From NCBI GenBank assembly GCA_003427395.1, contig BFEA01000711.1:102831-166830 (forward strand): 64,000 bases of DNA. The letters run 5' to 3'. Below, in pieces: positions 11,047 through 19,908 of this stretch (within the stretch, counting starts at the first letter, position 1; each line of letters starts with the position of its first letter). The notes beneath the pieces were generated by a model, which was given only the letters and a program-made list of their open reading frames with translations, did no database searches and was not told the DNA's origin. The translations under genes and the position numbers were made by a program. The stretch is from Chara braunii (Eukaryota; Streptophyta; Charophyceae; Charales; Characeae).

Positions 11047-11255
11047 TCTGATGGTACCCGGATTTCAGGTCTATCTTACTGAAGTACCGACGCCCTTGCA
11101 CTCTATCTAGCAGATCATCGATGCGCGGCAGGGGCTCTCTGTTCTTTACAGTGATGGCATTGAGGCCCCTATAGTCAGTCAATGCACATCCTAAGTATAC
11201 CCTCCTTAGGTACGAATAGTACTGGAGTTCCATAAGGAGAGACACTCGGCCGGAT
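11047..11255 (-). pseudogene. RT fingers, frameshifted (retrotransposon 1)
   Basis: Contains [27 protein letters not shown] and [14 protein letters not shown], the RT fingers and first palm motif. Three lesions are visible. TGA replaces the usual Trp codon after VEKG (near 11,257). A TGAC duplication (GACTGACTATAG, near 11,178) shifts the frame before DYRGLN. A further indel follows RPEDQ, near 11,050. Confidence 0.85.
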
Positions 11256-12240
11256 TCAACCCTTCTCTACGAGTTCCTCGAGTTGTCGGCGAAGCTCATC
11301 GAGCTCGCCTGGAGACATCCGATAGATCCTACCCTTCGGGATACTGGACCCTAGGATAATCTCTATCGCGTGGACGACCTCCCTCTCTACAACCCCTGTC
11401 GGCTCTTCAAATAGTTCAGGGTACTTGGCAACTACTCCCTCTATCTCCGACGACATTTTCACCCGCTCGCCTGCAGCAGAGACATAAACTAGGTACATAC
11501 CCTCCTCCTGATTTTGCTTATAATAGTTATAGAACGCAGCCGCACACATGCATCCATGGGACTCAATCAGACTACTAGCTTTGAACTTGTGCAATTTGGC
11601 GGTCCCTCCACCTGGCAAAGTGTGCTTGACCACTTTTCGGTCCCAGTCAAACTGGGGCTGAGCCACAGAGAGGTAGTACATTCCTAGTAACATATCCATT
11701 GGGAGCTCGTTACTCACTAGGAACGAGACGCGATGTCTCAATTCCCCTCCCGCGTACGGGAAGCAACGCTCAACCTCCTGGAGGTAGTCATCGACTACCA
11801 TGCGATGTTTGTTGGCACAGGTCGACTCCACAGGTCGACTCAGGCGCTGCACTCGCCCCTGTAAATGCAATGTCTCAACGCACGCGCGGCTAATAAAGTT
11901 CCTTGTCGATTAAGTGTCATAATAGGCCCCAGCCTTGCGGCTGCCAATGACTACCTTGCTGACGAACATCTCACCCTTCGGGGCTTTGACTAGTGCCGTC
12001 CAAGAAGCTAGCGGGTGTGATCTAGACCACTCCTCTTCTAGCTCCTCTAAGGACTCAAACACATTCATCGAAGAAAGGCTCGATGGGTCTGAGCGTGTTT
12101 GCGGGACGACGCTGGAGTCAGTAGCTCGGGCCATCTCTCGAGATGGTGAGGGTGTCTCCACCACCTCGACCCTAGCAGGAACAGCTACTATTCCTACTGG
12201 CCCGACGTGTTTCCCGGAGCACTGCCAGAAGAACTAGCCA
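11256..12240 (-). pseudogene. Retropepsin-like protease with stop in its active site
   Basis: The frame at 12,164-11,913 runs MFVSKVVIGSRKAGAYYDT. A TAA at 11,912-11,910 follows, then reading resumes in the same frame as STRNFISRACVETLHLQG. The position after D-T should be the Gly of the D-T/S-G active site, so the stop removes the catalytic triad. Downstream, LPMDMLLGMYYL is the second conserved protease motif. The C-terminal part (GVVEREVVHAIEI ... [20 protein letters not shown]) is the usual linker into RT. Confidence 0.85.
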
Positions 12241-12261
12241 CGTTGCTATCAACGGGATGGG

Positions 12262-12404
12262 AGGATCCCAACACCTGCCCCATCGTAGGCGGGATCTTAT
12301 CGGTCACCTTATTGCGGCACTTGAACTGGTTATGATCCCAACACCTGCCCCATCGTAGGCGGGATCTTATCGGTCACCTTCTTATTGCGGCACTTGAACT
12401 GGTT
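12262..12404 (-). repeat. About 71-bp tandem duplication in the 3' part of gag
   Basis: The block from ATCCCAACACCTGCCCC to CACTTGAACTGGTTATG occurs twice in direct succession, one copy lacking TTC. The duplication begins inside the zinc-knuckle codons, so one knuckle (12,390-12,431) is whole and the second is cut. It also puts a stop after VLGS. Confidence 0.8.
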
Positions 12405-12680
12405 ATGGCCATATTGGCCACAACGAATACAGGCCTGCCGTGAATAACGATCTCTCCACACGTCCTCTGTAAGACCCGCTTTCTCCCATGGAGGAGCATT
12501 GGGGTCAACTTGACTCCTAGACTGGGAACCTCCACGACGTCTACCGGTCGCCTTACCTTTTTGAGTTACAGCAGCGACTACTCCACCCCTTGAAGCTTCT
12601 AGGCTGCCCGCCTGTGAACCTACTCCCTCATGGAAGTTGTCGTCTAGCTCGATAGTAGAACCATCGTTATCAACAAACAT
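12330..12680 (-). pseudogene. Gag C-terminus with CCHC zinc knuckle (retrotransposon 1)
   Basis: Open frame MFVDNDGSTIELDD ... with basic, Gly/Ser-rich sequence and CIRCGQYGHNQFKC (C-x2-C-x4-H-x4-C) encoded at 12,431-12,390, the nucleic-acid-binding knuckle of retroelement Gag. It is separated from the Gag body by a one-base shift near 12,795 and a TGA near 12,748. Confidence 0.88.
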
Positions 12681-12786
12681 TAAGCGGCCCTTCGCCTTCC
12701 AGTTGGGAGGCAGTGTCTTCTTCCTACCATTCGTAGTGGGTGCCTGTCAATGCCCTATCTTCGCCTCAAGGTCTAGGGCCATCTTG

Positions 12787-14043
12787 CTAAACGAAGGAAA
12801 TGGCCTGACTTGCCAACTGGTTCCTGAGAGGCAATGAGAAGCATCTCAGGTACGAGGTAAGTAAAACCTGGGTGTCATAGCTCACCCTTGGGACATAGAT
12901 CAGACGCTCAACAGTGTCGGTGGCTTCCCTTACTGACTTAAACTGCCGTGTGTGCAGTGTCAGGATCGCGTCAGTGGCCCTTTGGGCCTCCTGAGGATCA
13001 TGCCACCTTTCCTCCATCTTCAAGAAGTCCTCCAATTTCTGGGTGACCGCCCGAGCGTGGAAGTCATGACCATACCCCTGGAGCTGCACTAAACCACTCA
13101 ACCATCTTGCTGCACTACCCTCTAGGTAGGAAGCAGCCACAAGCACTTCTTCGTGCGGCAAGGTAAGTTTACACCTGACATAGACTGGCACTGCCCTCAA
13201 CCACGTGTCGAGGTCTTCACCTCTCTTATCCCCTGTGAAGGGTTTCGGAGCGGCGATGGCCGTCTTTGGGACCCACTGTGTTTGTCCCGGTCCCTGCATC
13301 ACTCCGGGCTGTGGACCCTGTGACACAGGTTGTTGTGCTAGCTGCTGGGGCTGAGTGCCCTGCAGCTGCACAGGCTGCGAGGCAGCAGGCTGCGTGGTGA
13401 CTGCAACCTGCAACGGAGATTGGGTGTACACTGTCTGTACAGGAACCTGCAAACTAGTCCCTGCTGATACCCCTCCTGAAAGCGGCATGCCCAGGGAAAC
13501 GATCGCTACTGATGGTGGAGCTACATATGGGGATACCCCAGTCACGGGTGGGACATAAGGAGGAGGATGTACAATGGGCGAGGCACCAGGCCCGGACACT
13601 GGTGACGTTGCTGGCGCTCGCCCAACCAACAGGGCCAGACTTTGCTGGATGTCCTGAAGGATGGTTGTTTGCTGGTCCTGCATCTCCACTACATTCAGCA
13701 GGATAGACCGGATGATCCTCACATTATCTGTCACGTGCATCAGGTCCATCTCCTCTAACTCATTAATGTCCGCTTGTCTACGCTGTATCCTGGCTCTTCT
13801 TCTGATCATCCTTTCTTTCTCCGCTTTTATATCTCCTAACGCCTTCTGTAGCTGTACCTCCTGCAATGCTGCTTGTTGTATGGCGATCTCATCGGGCATC
13901 AACACTAGTGGCTGGCTTGCCATTACGCCAGCAGACTGACTCTGGGTCTGCGCGACTGTTGACCCGACAGATCCTGAACTACCGGCCTGAGTAGTCTGCT
14001 GTGCAGAAGTGGCCATGGCTTTCGAAGCTGCGGCCTCACTCAC
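12787..14043 (-). CDS. Gag body (retrotransposon 1)
   Basis: A 418-residue frame. The N-terminal part is low-complexity Ala/Ser/Gln-rich. A likely coiled coil follows (about residues 60-110: EVQLQKALGDIKAEKERMIR and RRQADINELEEMD), then a Gln/Pro/Val-rich linker. The retrotransposon Gag core begins near KPFTGDKRGEDLDTWLRAV and continues LEGSAARWLSG, FLKMEERWHD and QRATDAILTLHTRQFKS. The real start is probably the ATG at 14,274: the frame from there (SDEEDTGEDDQ ...) is open until a TAG within the 19-bp repeat at 14,060-14,145. Confidence 0.85.
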   Translation of the reverse strand: MSEAAASKAMATSAQQTTQAGSSGSVGSTVAQTQSQSAGVMASQPLVLMPDEIAIQQAALQEVQLQKALGDIKAEKERMIRRRARIQRRQADINELEEMDLMHVTDNVRIIRSILLNVVEMQDQQTTILQDIQQSLALLVGRAPATSPVSGPGASPIVHPPPYVPPVTGVSPYVAPPSVAIVSLGMPLSGGVSAGTSLQVPVQTVYTQSPLQVAVTTQPAASQPVQLQGTQPQQLAQQPVSQGPQPGVMQGPGQTQWVPKTAIAAPKPFTGDKRGEDLDTWLRAVPVYVRCKLTLPHEEVLVAASYLEGSAARWLSGLVQLQGYGHDFHARAVTQKLEDFLKMEERWHDPQEAQRATDAILTLHTRQFKSVREATDTVERLIYVPRVSYDTQVLLTSYLRCFSLPLRNQLASQAISFV

Positions 14044-14059
14044 AAGTGCCCTGCTAGCC

Positions 14060-14145
14060 TCTGCTGCTCTAGCCCTCCTCTGCTGCTCTAGCCCTCCTCT
14101 GCTGCTCTAGACCTCCTCTGCTGCTCTAGCCCTCCTCTGCTGCTG
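14060..14145 (-). repeat. 19-bp tandem repeat in 5' gag
   Basis: About four copies of TCTGCTGCTCTAGCCCTCC lie in direct succession, one with an A change. Because 19 is not a multiple of three, copy number changes shift the gag frame, and a TAG occurs within it on the coding strand. Confidence 0.8.
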
Positions 14146-14274
14146 CTGCCTCTCCCTAAGCTGGCGGAACAGAAATCTGTCGCCCTCTGGTCCTAATGCC
14201 AAGTGGGCAATATGGCGTCTAGCCGATCGCGATATCCTCTGGTCGTCCTCTCCAGTGTCCTCCTCGTCGCTCAT

Positions 14275-15505
14275 AAGCTACTCATAAGCTACAGCCCTGT
14301 ACACAATCTGCGCTAATGCATTCTAGGTGCCTACCGCAGCGTAGTGCACAGACCAATTAACTGGTGGCTATTTCGGAGACTTTACATTCGGGTCAACAGG
14401 TAAGTCAGATTCCTACAAAGAAAACTATTTTTAGTTTGACTAGTCCGCAAACGGAAGCACCATGAACAAGAACAATTCTAACTAATGCTGTCTGTGAGAT
14501 GTCAATGGCTGTACACCTAACTAATCAAAACATAAAAATAGAATCGTTTGTGTGGATAGGACAGCATGGAATTTTTCTTGAACTTATCACCTGAAATCTA
14601 CCCCTCCCTTAGTTCCCCTGAGTATCACTTGACGTCAGTGTCCTTGAGCAATCCGGAGGCGTTGCACCACCCCTGTGCCCCGAGTATCTGCTGAGCTGGC
14701 CAGCCCTGCACTGGATTATCCTCGCGTGCAGCGAGCCTTACAACCATTGGCTGATCCAGAGGCAATTTAACGTCCGCCCCCAAGTGACTCCAGGAATTCT
14801 TTTACGTTGCAGCCGGACGACGATCACAGCCAATGGTTCCCCTTCCGGTGCTTATTTAAAGACGCCCGGTCTCGTCTCCCTTAAGGGCTGGCCTGCCCTT
14901 CAGTACCCATCTAACAGCGCAGCAAGCTGAACAAAGGACAAGCAGCAAAGCATGCATGCTCTACTCGCGGTGGGTTGGCATGGTGACCGTGACCCAGTGC
15001 TTCGTACAGGGCCCTTCAGAAAGCTCCGCCCATCTTCTCCCAGATGCTCCACGTGAACATTGCCGACTCTCAAGGTTGAGCGCACTCAACACCTCACAAT
15101 GAGAGGACTCTCAAGAAGGAACACACAACTTCACGGTAAGAAGTGTCGGAGAGGGTAGATAAGGTTAAGAGCAACTTACCTCAAATAGCTGCCCCCAACC
15201 ACAGAGATAATCTCACCAGATGACCTGATGGCGATTGCAATGACCAGTCACTGCATCGGCACAACCAGCAATGTCTCGTCGTTCCACCTCAGCATCAATT
15301 GCACATTAGATAGTTCTCATCACACTGTCCAGACCACATTAATACCACGTAGCCTTCCTGGCGATCCCCTCAACTCCTGGGTCGCCACTCACTCGCCTCC
15401 GCCCTCCTCACTACACCCCACTTACGGCCAAACTCGCCAAGCAGACCGCATGTATGCACCGTACCAGGCAGAAGACAAGCGCCAGATGAGGGCAAACGTA
15501 CCACA
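14275..15505 (-). other. Leader of retrotransposon 1
   Basis: About 1.2 kb between primer site and the probable gag ATG (14,274). No open frame has coding character. This is the expected untranslated leader, which would hold packaging and dimerisation signals, though none can be pointed to. Confidence 0.6.
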
Positions 15506-15517
15506 GCTCTGATACCA
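15506..15517 (-). promoter_or_regulatory. Primer-binding site, initiator tRNA-Met
   Basis: The minus strand reads TGGTATCAGAGC, the standard plant iMet primer site. It lies three bases inside the 5' LTR, whose end is TGCAAG at 15,521 on the plus strand. Confidence 0.93.
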
Positions 15518-15520
15518 AAT

Positions 15521-16494
15521 TGCAAGGAAGATGAGCAATAGCGAACTTCAGCAATCAAACAGCATCATACATACGAGTCCAGGTAGTCGTGACCTCGAAC
15601 CAACAGCAGAATTGCATCACGAGATACACGAAATAAGAACACACCAAGAGTTATGATTGACAATGCTGAAATAGTCCCATCATCATCATCAACGAAGAAC
15701 CAGAGTTGATATCCTATCTGGCGCTCGGCGCCCAGACTACATGTGGCAGATCCTGTCTAGCCCATACTACAATGCCGAAGTTGACGACAACAGCTCTTCC
15801 GAAGTACGAGCATACAGCGACCAATGTCGCTCGCTTCCAGCACCAGGTATGTCTCTCGCCTTACTCACAANTACGAGCATACAGCGACCAATGTCGCTCG
15901 CTTCCAGCACCAGGTATGTCTCTCGCCTTACTCACAACCTCGTTCCCCAACACACAGATGCCACTTGCACCCAAGGACCACCCTGCGCCACACCCAGCTC
16001 ACAGCAGCGCAGCTCGGCTATGGCTGCCTGCTCCTTCCCTGCTCGCCCGTGAGCGCGTAGGCGCCAGCCAGCAAATAGCGCAGCATGCAGCCAGCACCCG
16101 AATATCGAATGAGGAGGCAGGCCTTTTGCTATATCGAAGTGGCCTGCCTGCGTCCAGTCCCCGGAAGCTTCCAGTAGGCCCCGGTAGCCTGAGGTCCATT
16201 ACGATTGAGAACAGGCCTGGGGCCTGCGGTAGTTACATGTGCCCAACTGCCTTTGGCATGTGTGTGGCCCAGTACCCGTATCCAGCCCAGGGCCTGCTTT
16301 CCATTCATTCACACAGGCGGCCCAGGGCCTGGGTTTCCTCAACCAACTGGCACAGCGCAACTGCCTGAATTTCCTTAGTTGCGCAGAGGCCGAAATAAGG
16401 CCCTCAAGGCCTCGTCGAGCCTGCCTTCACTTAGGGCGGCTGACGGGCTGTAAGAGAGGGACCGAAAGGGGCTCATAAAGGCAGTGGCCTCGCA
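15521..16494 (-). repeat. 5' LTR of retrotransposon 1
   Basis: TGCGAGGC ... CTTGCA on the minus strand, 974 bp. It matches the 3' LTR along its length. A 66-bp block, 15,805-15,870, is repeated exactly at 15,872-15,937 around a single N, which I read as an assembly join. Removing the N plus one copy, and the 18-20-bp insert near 16,368, gives about the 889-bp length of the other LTR. Confidence 0.92.
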
Positions 16495-17080
16495 GTACCA
16501 TTCACAACAAAATTCAAGTTGCATCTTGTCAAGTCTTCAGTTGCACGCCGGTCAGTACCGGTCATTGGGCATAGCCGGGTTGTTTTACGAGCGCCCGCCG
16601 CTCATTGCCCGTGCTCCGTACTAGGTCTGGGGATACCTCCAGCTGCCGAGGTGTTACCCTAGACCGACTACGTCACACACGAAACTCACTCTCACGGGAT
16701 TAGGGTCCCACTGGGTAGCTATGCCCTCAGGTAGCCGGCAACCCTAACCACTTCCCCCGCAAGGAGGAGGAGCCTTTCCTCCAGGAGAGATCGGTCTGTG
16801 ACTCACCAAACAACAGGCAAATCAAGTGCAACTGCTGGCTCGAATGGCAAGATGACATCAACAGAAATCGACTTGCAGCAGAGGTCTCCAGGAAAATACA
16901 TGAGAAGGTACCATGCACAACAAAATTCAAACTGCGTAAACGACAGGGACAGGGCAAAGATGCACTTGACTCCTTGAACGTTCCGTCAATGAAGCTCCTC
17001 GATCACAGGTGAGTACTCCTGCTCCTTACTGTGCCCCTTCTTCTTTGGCCCTCAACTCCGAGCGGATGCAGCGGGAAACA
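16495..17080 (-). repeat. Host repeat A+C flanking retrotransposon 1; leader of another element
   Basis: 16,528-16,735 repeats 2,063-2,275, and 16,735-16,906 repeats 7,411-7,597. After 16,906 the sequence reads CATGCACAACAAAATTC, matching the CATTCACAACAAAATTC that follows the retrotransposon at 16,499. The host repeat was therefore tandemly arranged (unit roughly 400 bp). It ends at a primer site (17,081-17,092), so it is probably the leader of an older minus-strand retroelement. Confidence 0.7.
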
Positions 17081-17092
17081 GCTCTGATACCA
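17081..17092 (-). promoter_or_regulatory. Second tRNA-iMet primer-binding site
   Basis: The minus strand reads TGGTATCAGAGC, with ACTGTTTC-type context unlike the site at 15,506. One base beyond it, at 17,094, the plus strand begins TGAAATGAGCC, a plausible LTR end on the minus strand. It marks a second minus-strand element into whose leader retrotransposon 1 inserted. Confidence 0.8.
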
Positions 17093-17093
17093 C

Positions 17094-17311
17094 TGAAATG
17101 AGCCAAGTACTCGTCAAGTTCAACCTTGCATGCATCAATGAACATTCACATGAGAGTTCACACGTGAGAAGCCAAATTGAGATACAATCAACACTTGAAG
17201 ATGCCGTCTCCAATATTATTATCAATATACAAGAATATTAGTCTCCTGCGGCTCTGCTGCACACACACACATAACGGATCTCAACCAGATAACGGCTATG
17301 GCTTCCCTGTC

Positions 17312-17396
<85 letters not shown>
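17094..17396 (-). repeat. Partial 5' LTR of a second minus-strand element, ending in CT microsatellite
   Basis: Starts TGAAATGAGCC next to the primer site. The other end is lost in the gap. A (CT)n tract (17,315-17,396) runs into the Ns, which probably explains the assembly break. No second LTR copy is visible in the window. Confidence 0.5.
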
Positions 17397-17725
17397 NNNN
17401 NNNNNNNNNNNNNNNNNNNNNNNNNNNNNNNNNNNNNNNNNNNNNNNNNNNNNNNNNNNNNNNNNNNNNNNNNNNNNNNNNNNNNNNNNNNNNNNNNNNN
17501 NNNNNNNNNNNNNNNNNNNNNNNNNNNNNNNNNNNNNNNNNNNNNNNNNNNNNNNNNNNNNNNNNNNNNNNNNNNNNNNNNNNNNNNNNNNNNNNNNNNN
17601 NNNNNNNNNNNNNNNNNNNNNNNNNNNNNNNNNNNNNNNNNNNNNNNNNNNNNNNNNNNNNNNNNNNNNNNNNNNNNNNNNNNNNNNNNNNNNNNNNNNN
17701 NNNNNNNNNNNNNNNNNNNNNNNNN
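17397..17725. other. Assembly gap (329 N)
   Basis: Run of N directly after a CT microsatellite. Frames crossing it are meaningless. Confidence 1.
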
Positions 17726-18099
17726 GTCATTTTAATCAAACTTGCCACCAATTCGTAGAGTGGAGACCATAATACTAACCAACTGCAAAAAAAATCCAAA
17801 ATATAAAAATAAAAAACATATAAAACAGCAAGGCAAAAGTGCATTTTCATGAAATTTTGCCAACATCTCAATTTCAGAAATCTTGAGAAATTTCAGAAAT
17901 CTTAAACCACCAGTACCTACCGGTTGTCAAGGCCCACGGCTCAGGCTACCGGTAGGCCGGTCATTCCCGAGCCTCGACTTTATTGCCGAGCCTCGGACAA
18001 CTGGTAGTACACAACAGGAAAAAAGAAAAAAACAAAAGAAAACGAGGACAACAATCTGAAAAAAAAAAAAAAGAACGAAATTAGAGGTTTCCATCGAGA
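17726..18099. other. Non-coding, AT-rich
   Basis: No gene seen. Short repeated words (TTTCAGAAATCTT twice near 17,873-17,903; ACCGGT) and A runs only. Confidence 0.4.
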
Positions 18100-18324
18100 A
18101 TGAATCTTCCTCGATAAAGAGGAAGATTCATGAGAGAGAGAGAGAGAGAGAGAGAGAGGCGTCAGCCAGTGTCTGACGCCGAGTTTGGTGCAGAGAGAGA
18201 GAGAGAGAGGGCGTCAGCCAGTGTCTGACGCCCTCTCTCTCTCTCTCTGTTGAAATGAGAATGAACCTTCCGCGTCATCGCGGAAGGTTCACTCTCATTT
18301 CAACTGAGAGAGAGAGAGAGAGAG

Positions 18325-18352
<28 letters not shown>
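18100..18352. repeat. Chain of near-perfect palindromes with GA/CT linkers
   Basis: Consecutive dyads. 18,100-18,131: 13-bp stem ATGAATCTTCCTC, loop GATAAA. 18,158-18,180: GGCGTCAG stem, loop CCAGTGT. About 18,193-18,249: the same GGCGTCAG core and loop, extended by (GA)n/(CT)n to about 25 bp. 18,249-18,304: GTTGAAATGAGA and GAACCTTCCGCG arms (24 paired bases around a 2-bp mismatch), loop TCAT. About 18,305-18,350: (GA)n followed by (TC)n. The first and fourth share a GAATGAA-Y-CTTCC motif. There is no coding frame. Inverted duplication of a microsatellite-flanked sequence or an assembly palindrome are both possible. Confidence 0.85.
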
Positions 18353-18362
<10 letters not shown>

Positions 18363-18410
18363 CCCCCTTCCCCCGTTGATGCCGCGCCCGTCTGTTTTAT
18401 TTTGTTGTCT

Positions 18411-18439
18411 GTTTGTTTGTTTGTTTGTTTGTTTGTTTT
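18411..18439. repeat. (GTTT)n microsatellite
   Basis: About seven GTTT units directly after the palindrome cluster. Confidence 0.9.
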
Positions 18440-18752
18440 GGTGCCCGTTTTTTGTGGGCTACCGGTCGCACCTTGGTGGGTACCCCGCCCGACGCGGCGT
18501 GTTAACGGCCGCGTGGAATTTATCAAGCAGGGCGAGGTACTGGTGGTTTAACAGAGGAAATTCCAATTCTCCAAATGACACAAAATTTGGCACACACCAA
18601 CCTTGAACCAGAACAAGAACAGGCAAAAAAAAAAAAAAAATCGAAAAACATAAAATGTGACCCCGATGAAACAGTATTCACCAGTTCGCAGTAGCTGATG
18701 CAGATCCTAGGGCTCGATCCCTAGTTCCCACCTTACCTGTGTACAGTACCTG
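18440..18752. other. Non-coding flank of retrotransposon 2
   Basis: Contains an A16-like run near 18,626 and, on the minus strand near 18,710, GGGATCGAGCCC, which resembles a pol III B box. No gene and no obvious target duplication. Confidence 0.35.
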
Positions 18753-19598
18753 TGTCGACCCTAGAGTTGAACCCACGACCTGTGTATTTGTAGCAGTTGA
18801 TAGGTTGTCGTAGGGTCCATAGGTAGCATGGGTTCGATCTGTAGACCTGTCGGATAGGAGTCCCAGTCAGGTCTAGAGGTCGTGGCTGTAGCCTTCTCGA
18901 AGAGTCAGGGGCGTAGCTGCTACAGTCCAGAAGGGTCAAAGTCGTAGCTGCTACAGAACCGAAAGGCCAAGTCCATGGCCTTCCGGAACGTCTGAGTAGT
19001 GGCCTTTCAGACTGTCCCACGCTTAGGCTAAGGCAAGTGGGCAAGTGGCGAGGCAAGTGGTGGAGTCTGCCCGTGCTCAGTCAGCAGTCCCAGTCCTAGG
19101 CAGTCCGGTCCAGTCAAGCAAGTACCGCATGGGACTGTGTGCACTTCAGGCCTGGGAAAGGGGCCAGACCAACGCACTGCAGAAGTATAAATCAAGAGGC
19201 AACGCCCAGCCATTCATTCATTCCTGCGTGAGCCATGCGGAAGCGCTGCCACAGCGACTTGTGCGAGGTGGTCTGCAGTGAAGCCCGAAGACGAAATGGG
19301 CAGAGAGACGAAGCTTAGGCATAGCGATAGGGTAGCGGCGGCCATAGCCGCCATAGCTATAGTTAGTGTTCAGTGTGTGTGTGTGGGTGTGAGTGTTTAG
19401 AGAGACGCGTGTGGGATATCCAGGGTGATCCATTGTATGCGAACAGAGAGTTGTATGGCGCTGTGTCGCCATAACCATTGGAAGTGAACTCGTATCTGGG
19501 TTGCCATATCTTTGAGTATTGAGTGGGCGCATGTTGCCAGTTTGCCGCGCTTTTGTTTGCGTGCATGTAAAGTGTGAATGAAAGCAAGTCTGATTGCA
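18753..19598 (+). repeat. 5' LTR of retrotransposon 2
   Basis: TGTCGACCC ... GATTGCA, repeated at 26,011-26,806 with scattered changes and small deletions in the second copy. TG...CA ends, and the primer site follows after one base. Confidence 0.85.
19186..19192 (+). promoter_or_regulatory. TATA box in the 5' LTR of retrotransposon 2
   Basis: TATAAAT in GC-balanced context, conserved at 26,404-26,410 in the other LTR. The transcription start would be expected 25-35 bp downstream. Confidence 0.6.
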
Positions 19599-19599
19599 T

Positions 19600-19611
19600 T
19601 GGTATCGGAGC
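19600..19611 (+). promoter_or_regulatory. Primer-binding site of retrotransposon 2
   Basis: TGGTATCGGAGC differs by one base from the iMet primer site TGGTATCAGAGC and starts one base after the LTR end. Clear by position and sequence. Confidence 0.88.
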
Positions 19612-19861
19612 TGGTACCCGCTATTCCACGCACAGCGTTGTGTGTAGCAGGGAGAGTGATGCGCCATAGCTGAGGTGGCCGCCGAGAGAAGAAGTCCGCC
19701 ATAACGGACCTGGAGGTTGAAGAAGCTGCCGCGCACACCTGCAAAGAAGACCACGACGAAGAAGACAACCGAGAGAGAGAAAGAGAGGGAGAGAGAAACG
19801 TTGAGCGATATAAGATTGGCTTACCACGTTTCTGCGTTGAAGACATCGCTACGGCGAGAGA

Positions 19862-19908
<47 letters not shown>

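Larger units (their letters stand above)
7598..16494 (-). mobile_element. Retrotransposon 1: Ty3/gypsy chromovirus, nearly full length, inactive
   Basis: An 8.9-kb LTR retrotransposon read on the minus strand. In order it has a 5' LTR (15,521-16,494), tRNA-iMet primer site (15,506-15,517), leader, gag, protease, RT, RNase H, integrase with chromodomain, polypurine tract (8,487-8,499) and 3' LTR (7,598-8,486). A GTAC direct repeat flanks it (7,594-7,597 and 16,495-16,498), and an uninterrupted copy of the target lies about 400 bp to the right. By eye the LTRs differ at roughly 5% of positions over the first 280 bp. Stops and indels break gag, protease, RT and integrase, so it cannot be autonomous. 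The chromodomain at the integrase C-terminus places it with the chromoviruses. Confidence 0.92.
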
